Source: Echinococcus granulosus
Taxonomy: Eukaryota; Platyhelminthes; Cestoda; Cyclophyllidea; Taeniidae
DNA length: 64,000 bases
Direction: 5' to 3'
Assembly (NCBI RefSeq): GCF_000524195.1
Contig: NW_020170422.1
Coordinates: 297,422-361,421, forward strand
Below, one piece after another: positions 48,701 to 59,445 of the stretch. The notes beneath the pieces were generated by a model. It was not told the origin of the DNA and did no database searches. It saw nothing but the letters and a program-made list of their open reading frames with translations. Both the position numbers and the translations under genes were made by a program. The stretch's first letter is position 1, and the number at the start of each line of letters is the position of its first letter.

Positions 48701-51700
48701 ACAATTATTAAATTATTCCTTAACCAGTAGTCCTTAAGCAATACGTGTATAATATGTATTTGTGCATTTATTCTATATGCTTGTCGTCTGCCAAAATAAT
48801 CACATTCTTAATGTAGCTGCCTTGTCTTTTTAAGTAGGGGTGAAGAAGCTATAAATCCACTCAAACGATGGATCTTTGCTTTCAACAGAGATGATGTCAT
48901 AAATCTCTTAGGCTTCAGTGTTTTTTTTTTAAAATATTTTCAGAGGTGCGCTAAAACAAAAGGGAATGAACTTCTACTTCATATTGAAGAGCAAGAGAGA
49001 ATTACGGCCGAGAAAGACCGACTCATTACAACTCTTAAGAATACGAAAGATGGATACTTTGTGAGTTGAGGCCTATAAATACACAAAGTAAGATTGGAAT
49101 ATAAGAGCAGTTGAGAAAGAGGATCATAATATACATTGTTAACACAGAGAACTCATGTAGATCGAAACAATTATCAAAGTGATCATGACTATGGCTAGGA
49201 AAGGGAACAATAATTTTACTCAATAATAAAACATGTATTAAATTGTATTTGTATACCTGTTACTCACTTCGTTTTATGTTATATACATACAGAAGGAAGT
49301 GGAAACATTGAGGTGTGAGTTGAATAAAAGTGAGGAGAAGTACAAGGATCTAGAAGAATCGTTGTCCAATGAAAAGGTACGGAAAATATGTCAGTAGCTT
49401 CTCCAATGCTTCCTTTTTCTCAGAGGCTACGTGCCGAAGCTGAGGAAAAGCTAGTTTGCCTTCAGGAAAATGAAAAAATTCGAAATAAAGAGATATTGGA
49501 TCTAAGGTAAGATGCGTTAAGCTTTGAGACCACCTTTTTCCTATAGAAAATACTTTATTATTGTAAAAAATCTGCGTGGACTTTTTAGGAATCTAACCTC
49601 GAATCAGCAGAATGAGATCGAGGATTTGACCACGAAAGTTCGAAATATTGAATTTGACCAAAATAACCTCAACAGCCGAAATCAGGATATGAGTAGGTGC
49701 ATTGAGGTGAGTTTTGGCTCTCATTTATTTGGAAAATAAGTGACAGGAATGGAATGACGTAGGCCTCAAAACCACTCACCATATTAAATTTGCTAATTCG
49801 ATTTGAAAATATATTGGCATTTCATTGGCAAAATAATTACAACGGACACGCCATTTTTGTCCCACATAGACTTTTAATTCACAACTTTTTTCATTGCTTT
49901 TGAAGTAAAAATATATTCACTAACCCATCCATAGGTAATAAACTGTATCATAAGCTTATGTTTGTTGTACGTCCTTATTGTAAGCAAAAGCTTGGCAAAT
50001 ATGCAATACTTAATTTGAAATTAAGCGCCATTAAAAACACTTTGAAAAATTAGCGTAGGTTCAAATTGCAATTTATATTCTGCCACTGGATCTGTAATGT
50101 TAAATAAGTGTCATTCTGCCCATCTAGAGTTGCCGTCAAAGTATTTTGAAAAAGTGGAAATTTGGGTGTTTAAGACTCAGTCCCGTTTGTTCGGAAGGAA
50201 AGCGGTCGTACACTTATATTTATTTTCACTCTACCATATCAGCCAGTAATTATACGGGCGTTTAAGTCGTAGCGAGACTTTAAAGTTTGCCAGGTAAAGG
50301 CGCAAAACCTTTATCCGTTTTGCTACAAAGTCTGTGCAAGAATCCTGGCATTTTATTAACATTCACAGTCCCGATATAAGGCTGTGCTGTTTTGGATGAA
50401 ACATTTCAGAAAAGTGTGGTTCATTTTGTCTGAAAATCCTATCAAAAACAATCCTTTAAAATCAAGCATATTCCAAACTGCTTTTAATCACTTTGTTTTT
50501 GATTTCAACATTTTTTGCGCTTGCCCACTCCTCACTAATGAAACAGGGATTGTATCATTCATAATCATTTTAGTAGTAAAACAGACACGCAGTACTGAAG
50601 GCAACGTGTGAGTTTGTTAGGATTGCAAAGCTTTATTTAAAGATTAAAATTTAAGAGGTCCCAAGCAGATAAAAATATGCATGAGCAAGTGGTAAAGATT
50701 AGATGAATAAAGTCACAGCCTAAAGAATGTGAGAGGCTATAATAGTCTCCATAAGTGCGAGCAATTCGCAAGATGGCTGGAACCCCTTGAAGCCGAAATA
50801 TTTCGTCGAGCTAAGTGTACTCACTGTTACGTCAGATTAGCATACCACTACTGGCACAGTCTAACACACTGATGGCACCTTGACTTCCTTATCCGAGGCT
50901 GGGTTCCCACAACTGTGTGATATGAGATGATTACCAGAATATGACAACTTTTTTAAATAATACCTTATGATTTTAAAATGACATGAAGTAGATGCAGAAT
51001 TATGCTCTTTATCTAAACTGGTTTCATTTTTCTCTTCTGAGAGACAAGTGAGTTGGTTCAAAAAAATTGATGACAATTTGGGTCATTCGAGTTTTGGTGG
51101 CTAATCATCCTCAAACCTCTGGTGGTGAAAATGCCAATCTAAAGTGCCATCATTTACAGTGAGCTCTATTTTGCTTCTCATACATCGTAGTATCTGGCTC
51201 CGTAATGGACCACATACTTGTTCCCATCAGTCACGCATTTGCGACACTAGACACAAAATAAGGGGCTCTGTCACGTATACGTGACACTGGTAACCAATGT
51301 GTTAACTAAGATATTAGCAATGGTATTAAGAAACTTAAACGCTGGATAGGCTTCGTTGGCATTCGTGTTGACATTTGTTTTATAGTTGAAGAACGATCAA
51401 ATAGTACGATTGGAAGAGCGACTACATGAGGCGGAGCAGCAGGTGCTTGTGTTAGAGAATGCAGCGGCACGCGCTGGACAAGAAGTGCGCACTAGCTCGA
51501 GCAGTTTGGCACAGCGCGACGCCGAGGTATCGCAGTTGCGTGAGGCTCTTCATACCGCACAAGCCGAGCACGCCACTGCTCTGCGTCACTGCGAGGAGGT
51601 GCGCGCCGAATTGCTTGGTGCTGTCGAGCAGCAGCAACAAGAGTCGGATAAAGTATTGCGGCAGAAGGAGAAAGAGATTGGCTCTTTAAAAGAGATGCTA

Positions 51701-54700
51701 AATGCTCTTCAGAAGGAGGCGGATAAGAGCTCCAAACGAATTGTGGGTTTTTGGAGGAATATTTAATGTTGTTCTCATAAAAATCAACTCTTTCTAGATG
51801 GTGATGTCGCCTCGTTTTGCACTGTCCATTTAACACCAATTTTAAGTTATAGCAATTATAAGCAGCATCATAGCAACAATAAGCTCTGGCATTTTACGAG
51901 CAATTTAAATGCTGTAAGTCTGCTGAGATTCAGAGCTAAATCGTGATTTAGACTTAAAATTTAAGCTTAAATAATAGTCCTTAATAACTTAGATAGGAAA
52001 TGATTTTTTTAAAATTTGTTTAATCCATAAGAGAAGCCTTCTAGGCGTCGTACGAGAATTATACCGATGACAATTCCTCCAAATGTCATTCAGATTAATA
52101 TTTTATGCAGATAAACTTGACAACGGTAGGTTTCTCACGAGGACTATCAAGTAGACTCCGACTGTTCAAGTACAGATAGCTATTTTCGGGGGGAAAAATT
52201 ACTCATTCAATCACAATTCTAAGAATTCGCACTATCTTAAATTAGTAGTTCAAATGTTATCTGACATGGTTTTTTTGAAAATAAAGACAGGAAATTCCTG
52301 ATTAAAATTAAGAAATAAATTTGAATTAAAATAGAGAAAGGCATTAGAACAGATGGGATACATATTCCCCAAACGTTTATGCATTTTCGTCAGATGAAGT
52401 GAGTGTGGATCTATCTTTTCCTAAAAATATTTAACAGCATTGAATTTTCCTTAGGAAAAGAAACTAACAGACAATGTAGTACATATGGAGAAACTCAATG
52501 ATCAACTAAAAGAAACTGTGCAGGAGAAGGTGAGAATAATCATTCCCAATCAAATGCCCGTTTTCTCCAAAACTTAATTTTGATGCCAACTTTGCCTGCT
52601 GCTGAGTTTTAGAAAGAACTATCGAAACAATTAACTGCGAGCAAGCAGAAGATGACCAAGCTCGAAAAGGACGCCGACGAAAAGGTATGCCCGAATATCT
52701 ATTTGCTTAAGCATTCATAGGTAAGTTCAGCTATTTCTTCATAAAGCTAATTTCCCCATTACAGCGGCATAATTAACATATTCTTGATAATTCTCCCACA
52801 TGCAAATCCCCATTTTTTAAATAAATTGATTGTATTATATGATTGTCCATTTTTTCTAACTTAGAAAGTTCTGTTGTCAGAGATGGAGGAAAAAGTAGGA
52901 AACCTCGATGCTGAGTTGACTAACCTCAACAACGAAAAGGCTAAGTTGACCGCAGCTCTGAGCACAAAAGATGCGGAAATCGAAAGGCTTCGTTACATTG
53001 AAGCAGAATTCGCAGATTTCAAACGCTCCATAATGAATAACTCGCCTCCCTGCTCAACACAAATCCCAAAGTCTATTGAGATTGAAGTTCAAAAGACGCC
53101 TCGTTCACCGCTCCTCTCTGAGAAATTGAATCGTATGGTAGGCTGGAAGTTACATCTAAATCGAGTTCTAACTACCTCATGTGTGTAGGTTCTGTTAAAG
53201 ACACCACAAAAGACGCCCAAGAGCATTCTGAAGCAGCCCGGGTCGGAGTGCAAACGCAGACGAGTGCTTCTCATTTCTCCTGAGAAGTCAACCCCTAAAA
53301 GTGGATGTTTCGAGGTAGAGCCGGAGTTGGAGGTCGAGCTGCAGGCGGGGTCGAAGACTGTGGACACAAACAGCGAGACGTGTCTTGTTGTGGCACAACC
53401 GTGTTTCAAACCCGCACCTCCACGAACTCCCAATATTCGCGGAACTCCACAAACTCGAGTAGGTTTCATGCCCTTTTATTACAGCGGTTAGAATGTTTAT
53501 TCGGAATTTGTTACAAGAGATGTAATTCGTCCAACTTAGTATGCTATTTGGACTCGACGTCTTAGAGAAAGGTGCAGACTGAACTGAGACCACGATCCTT
53601 GCGAAAGTAGATGACGAATTTCAATGAACAGGGACTGCATTTATTTGTCCTTATAATTTCCCCCATCTAGGGAAAGATTTATCTTAGAGAACCCTACTTT
53701 GTTTCTTGGGTGCTCTTTTACTTAGCTTAAGTTCCGGGTTGTAAGGGAAGGCAATAATTTCTAGTTGAGTATTCTTAGTCCGTATGTAGTGTCCTGATTT
53801 CCCCTTCTTTACAGTGCGTGTTACATTTCGGAGTTGCAAATCTTCAAGAATGGTTGCATTTACCGTTTCTAGAGGAAGAGCGGTCTTTTGTGCAATTTAG
53901 TTAATAAATTACGTGAAAGTCATTAAATCCAAGGTTAAATGCTCAAAACGCTGAATGCTTATTAATTGGAATAACTGTTAAGACTGTTGGCTGCTAATCA
54001 TTACTGTCGAGATCGTTGGTGATGGATGCAAGTACACCGTTAACGTGTCTTGGATAAAGTCTCCTGTAGATGAGTGGATGCGAGCATCCTCAGCCTCAGC
54101 CATTATACCTTAATTACTACCATCCTTCTCACGCAGGCACTACTACTACTTTTGTAAGGAAAATCAAGGTTTTTCTCTAAGACTTACGCGTAGGAAGGTT
54201 TACACTATGGTAAGGATGGAAGGAAGATACGGTGTAATTTTTGCATCCACCATATTTCTAGCGTGTAATGTGTAAAGTAGAAATCGCGTATAGTTCGTTT
54301 CTTTGGAAAGGAATTATCGATTGTAATTTCAACAATCTTAACTTAATTTTGGCAAGGAAGCGCATTGTTATTAGCAATAGAATAGATATTCTTGATACTA
54401 TCCCTGTTACTCACGGCGTATAAAAGCACATAATTTTCAGTTGCAGCTTAATTATTGTCAGCAATTTCATTTCAGTTCAAATAAGTTTCTCTCTATTGCT
54501 GGCGATTATAGCGAATTTCGGGCCAGGAAAAGCTTAATTTGACACCTTTGTTACCGGAGTCTCAAGGAACAACCGAATTTCGCGGGTTAGCTTCCAAATT
54601 ATTCTAGTATGCCATCCACACCGAGCATTGAGGCGGTTTATTCACTTGCTGCAAAAAAGTGAAACAGGTGTTATTCTCCGTTAATTAAAAACATCATTTC

Positions 54701-55108
54701 TCAGCTATTTCATTGTAAACTCAACCAGTCTGTAAGACACGATTTTGTGCGACTGCACAGACAAAGAACAGGTAAGATTAAACATACACGATCAGACAAG
54801 TAAACTCAAATATCACACAAATGAGACGCCGATGGCTTCCATGGAAGCAAATATTTTTGGAATGACTGAGACTCATCTTTCTCATTCCCCTCGTCTTTAC
54901 CCTTTTTTTAAAGAATGCAAACATTAGGAAGACGCCTAGCTCTGGTAGCAGAGGCCGCGGACCTCCCACCAACACTCGATCGTCAATGCGTTTGGGCAGT
55001 GCAAAAGGTCCCACTGCGACCACAAACGCAGCCCACGTGACCACTTCGGTTGCCGCTTCGTCTTGGTTCGACTCGGACGAGACATTCGGTCTCAACACCG
55101 AGGAGTGA
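45787..55108 (+). CDS. SYCP1: SYCP1-like synaptonemal complex transverse-filament protein
   Basis: About 21 exons in one continuous phase give some 1168 aa: 45787-46568, 47008-47095, 47139-47272, 47312-47385, 47638-47766, 47804-48060, 48126-48350, 48411-48475, 48556-48602, 48634-48674, 48944-49060, 49293-49376, 49424-49506, 49589-49706, 51386-51742, 52455-52529, 52613-52684, 52865-53137, 53189-53458, a doubtful 54737-54771, and 54928-55108. Residues 1-260 are Ser/Pro-rich and unstructured. About 265-960 is coiled coil. Its first part fits SYCP1: KLENWKNEMIAKL aligns with KIKKWKVSTEAEL, and GTRDLCEAIKTQI with ATRHLCNLLKETC. The C-terminus is basic with KTPQKTPKSILKQPGS, resembling the VKTPKKAPSS and TPGSTLKFG tail. 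In animals SYCP1 dimers span the space between paired meiotic chromosomes, N-termini central and C-termini on the axes. Germline expression is expected. Other long coiled-coil proteins remain possible. Confidence 0.7.
51269..51286. repeat. 18-bp perfect palindrome, variant copy 2
   Basis: TGTCACGTATACGTGACA lies in the long intron between exons 14 and 15 of the SYCP1-like gene. Its inner 16 bases differ from the other two copies only by a symmetric pair of changes (A to G and T to C), so the palindrome is preserved. Confidence 0.85.
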
Positions 55109-55849
55109 TACTGAAATTTCCACTCGTATTCGAACTTCTCAGTTTTTTCCAATTGTTGGCCAACATTTTTCGCCTAATCACTCAGTGTTTGTGACCCATT
55201 CATCGTGTTGGTTATTGCATGCCTTCAATTGATTATCAAAGCTTTTGTAATTTGGATTTACTAATTTCTATCCATTTAATGTGTACGTGTGTGGATGTGT
55301 CGTGCGCCTATAAAAAGCCTTGTTATATCCTGCCTTTCTTCTAGGGTAAACTATTTCATAAAAGGTTGCTGAATACTTAGGGGTTTCAAAACTTAGGTTG
55401 GTAATGAGCAACCATCTTGATTATGCTCCTCTATGGATTGAAATAATGGATGGAGTTTTTCATGCATCGACAGTTTATTAGGAAAATACAAAGGACCACT
55501 AGGTCAGATCGCGACTTTTAGAGTTCAGGCAATAAAAAATAAATTTGGTTTTTATTAAAAGTCCTTACTTCCCCATTTACACACAAAATCCAACAAATTA
55601 TTATTGACTGCAAAGGTTTAGCTGAACCATCCTAACACAGCCTGCTTTGTTTGCTTATTAGCGGTCCATTGATCTCCAAACCTGAATGGTTAGTCCATGC
55701 TTCGTTTTTCTTGTCAAAACGTCCTTTTACTTCAGTGCCTTACTCCATCCTTCTGTGCTGGACAAAAGAGCACTTCCGTGGAAACTCCCAAAAATCGTAA
55801 ATTTTCAATAATTGGGTTCACTGTTGCCACAGGAAAAATGTGTCACGCG
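55109..55849. other. 3' flank of the SYCP1-like gene
   Basis: Probably the 3' UTR and spacer. AATAAA at 55531-55536, followed directly by more AATAAA, is a candidate polyadenylation signal about 420 bases after the stop. Confidence 0.4.
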
Positions 55850-56260
55850 TGTTAACCATAGTTCAGATGTCCAGAATAAGATAGGAGTTCCACGTCCTGG
55901 CTGAATGTCAATTCGTAAGAGGTGATGGAAGGTGAGATCATTACTGAGAGACGTACAAACGACCGCCTTTAATATGTTAAAACAATTCGATCGTCCTACT
56001 TCTGGGCGGTGGAGCATCCCATCAATAATCCGCATTGCACATAAAGTCTTTTGCTGATACAAGTAGACACAAGTACCCGAGGCTTCGAGCTTGATGCCTT
56101 CGGTCTCGTTTACAGAAATCTCACGCACTACCACTGTTGCCTGCCATCCTGGCCAATGGCATCTTGACGAACCTGTCCAACGATGCGTACGTAGGACGCT
56201 ACCGAAGACGTACACTTTCCACTTACTTCTGCATGCGGCATTGTCTACACTGCAATCTCT
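55850..56260 (+). repeat. Unclassified dispersed repeat, copy 5, partial
   Basis: AGTTCCACGTCCTGGCTGAA and the adjacent TGTCAATTCGTAAGAG correspond to the block AGTTCCACTACGTGCCTGAA of copy 2. Further on, ATACAAGTAGACACAAGTACC and GCTTGATGCCTTCG match copy 1 (GTAGATACAGG, GTTTGACGCCTTCG). Confidence 0.5.
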
Positions 56261-56928
56261 TTCCATGCATGACGACGAACTCAAAATGAAAACGTCCTCT
56301 TGCAGCCCATACTTGACATTTAGACAAAAGAAGATTAAATTAGGTCAGAGGAGGTAAACCCAATCATTAGCACCTCAAAATGTTGAGCCATTTGTTTCAT
56401 TGTATGAAAAATTTTAAGACATCTCTGTTATTTGTTACAAAAGTGTTGCAGAAGTTGTGTGCGTTTTCTGGTAGCACACATATGCCTTCTAGTGTGTGAC
56501 TAACCATCCCGCAGAAGTTAAGGTATCTCGCTGCTCTCCGCGAATAGCCGCTTCTTGACAAGTGCCAGTTATGCACTCTACTTGTAGGTGGAGGGTTTCT
56601 TAAGACTACTAGTCGATATTCTTGGCACTGATATGTTCTATTTAAAGTCTTGCATTAAATCTTTATGTCTGCCTGGTTGCATGAAACGATAACTAATCTG
56701 ATGCTTCCCTTCAAAAACTTTCCTGATACTGCTCAGGTTAACAACTCGTATACGCTGTCCTCCTTTTCAGACAAAGTATATCGTCATACGTTATTTGCAA
56801 GGTATCAAATTCTACCAACATATTTGCGACACGCCTTCATGGAGCGGCATCGGCAGGAGCACGTTTGAATGGCTGTTCCTATCATTATTCGCCGGGCTAT
56901 TCGAAGTTCATCCAAGTCTGCGTTACAT

Positions 56929-57126
56929 TGTAATACGATAGTGGTTTATCCCTCGGTATTGGTGAGGCGCCACTTTTGTACTTTGAATTAGCCCCCTCGT
57001 ACCTCGCTGGGTGGGCTGGCCTTTTGGGCCATGCCAATAGCCCAGACACCTTCTCCGTGCTGAATATATATATTCTGCTTGAGTATTGTGTCTTCTTTCG
57101 TCTTCAGGGAGTCTAGGGACGCTACA
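56929..57126 (+). mobile_element. Young solo LTR of the TRIM-like family
   Basis: Exactly 198 bp, TGTAATACGATAGTGG to GGGACGCTACA, nearly identical to the LTRs of the 13-kb element with roughly ten differences. Flanks are ACAT and ATAT, a possibly mutated 4-bp duplication. Solo LTRs arise by recombination between the two LTRs of a full copy. Confidence 0.8.
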
Positions 57127-59445
57127 ATATAGCATAGCCTAGCACCACCACAGATGTGATGGCAACACAAAGCGCAGGCACACACCTATTTTTACCTCAC
57201 GATGAAAATGTGACGGCCTTTGGTAGTCCTCTCACAACCTTCTCCCACCTTTCGTCATTGTGCGTGTGCATGCTTGTGTAGGTATCGCAGAAGTTGACTC
57301 TGTGATGTTCTATCCTTTATACGTGTTGTGTCCGCTACGCGCATGGCGTGACAATGAAGGTGTGATTAATTACAATCGGAGGAGGCAATACTCAAGACAT
57401 AGCTCTCGACTGCAAATCCCTTGGTGAAAGAGATTGGCTCACTAAAAAGGCCAATCGAGAGGAACAGCAACACAGGGCCGAAAGGCCAATAATTCCGTTT
57501 CCATTTTGCACTGAATCACTGCAAAAAGGTAATTGAAGCTGAGGTCACGTGACTAGAGGGTCATTGAAGATGAGGCGATAGTTTGAGAGGGGAATTTTAC
57601 ATGATAGGATGATCGGTGGAGTCGTTAAGACATTGCGTGTGGATCCTCAGCAGGTTCATCCGATTAACTATAATAGGAGGACTAAACTACTTGATGGCTT
57701 TCACAAGATGATTAACAAAGTTGCAAATCCCGAAGAGGACAGTAGGTGACAAGGATTGCTCAGAATCCTCGTCCAGAATACAGAAACTGCTATAAGGCGA
57801 TGTGTGAGGCCCTTGACGTTCTACACTCTTTTCTAGTGGAAAGAATACAATTGGAGTTTTTAGAGGTTTCACACACAAGGTCGAAAGTGCCTCATGCTTT
57901 AGAGTGAACAGACTCTAAGTGAGGAGGCCTTTGTGGAGTGCATAATGCTATAAATCAGTGTAAAGATAATTCCACTCGTCATTTGCTACGTTTGTTTCCA
58001 TAGCCAATGAGCAGCAATTTGAACTAAAGTTTTCGACCTCATTGCTGTCAACGAAGTGCTTTGGAATGGTGGTAAACAAACACTGAATGGCAAAAAAAGA
58101 TAAACCTTACTCAGAATTTTATACAAATACCTACAAATCAAGTGAGCACTCTCACTCGGTGGCCAGTGCTACAAAGGCTCGTAGCCGGCGACATTTACGA
58201 TACAAATCCAGTCCATCTGCATTCAGTGTCTGAGCCGGCATCAGCATTTCAACCTCGACGCTTTTGTCAAATTTCCATTAAAAAACATCAACTAATGATA
58301 CTTTGTCGCTAAAGCACTCCTCTTCAGTGGCAATTTTAGGAAGATTGTAACGCCTTATCCACCACCCTCTTCTGTCACGCAAGTGGTTCACGAGGAAACA
58401 TCAAATGCATTCGACACACACGGAATCAGAGACAAAAGCCTCAAAAGCCTCCCTTTCAATTCTGTCTTGGAAGGGAAGCCAAGTCTAATGCCTGGTAAGT
58501 TGATATAAAGTACTCCTGGTCGAAGTTGCGGCCGCCTTAGTCGGCTAACTTTCACCTTGAGCACACCACATGGTGATTGTGCGCAAGAACCATATTCGAT
58601 AACCACTTTGTGCTCCGATCTTCCTCGTGTATTTCTCGTAACCATTTTAAGGTTTAAGTGAGAGGCTAAATAGTGAGGGCCATCCAAATTGTTAGATTGA
58701 CGTTGACGAAAAGCTTATGCTTCACCCTTAACAAGTGTTTGGTGAAAGACATTCTCGTCCTGATGAATTAAGTGACTGGTAAAAGTCAGGTTTTGTTATT
58801 TGCTCCGCTTTTTGACTCTCGACAGAAGAGGTTAAGTAAAATGTATGTGTGTCGTTAGTATTTTGCTCCTTAGCAAAAAAAGTTAGTAATAAAGGTTAGT
58901 ATGTGTTTTACGCATAATGTTTTGCTTTTTGAAAACCTGGAGCAGATAAATTACCAACTAGATTATTGATAGCTGCCCAACTAATGGCCTGCTGTACAAA
59001 CTTAAGTGTTTCACAAGAGCCCAATGTCAATTTTTGATTGGACTAGCGTAAATCCTTCTGCTTGCATTGCTTGCCTAAAAATGGCAACTATTGAGCATTA
59101 CCTGGGAACTGGAGGTTTTCAGCAATTCATGATTGACTAATTCCCTTTATATGGTTTATAAATAGGACCTTTCTTCACTTTAAAGCCTTCTCCTTTTCGT
59201 GGTACCAGTCACCCATCCAATGGTATTTGTGTCTACCTATCGCCTGACTGCCTTGCAATGGTCGTGACAGGGGACCCGAGTTTGTAGCATACCTTGAAAC
59301 AATACCTTCAGAGTCACCTCAATCACAGCGAGACCTGTTAAATACAAATTATCTATTGCAAGTACACACGCCAGATCTCATCTACAAGTGTTCGCTTAGC
59401 GTTGCATTGCTGGTAAAAGCAGAGTTAGTAAAGAGGTATTGAAGT
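57127..59445. other. Intergenic, nothing recognised
   Basis: Contains short frames only; the 99-codon minus frame at 58388-58687 has no recognised family. This is the downstream side of the SH3-SH2 gene, and I found no further SH3 or kinase exon here. Confidence 0.4.
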
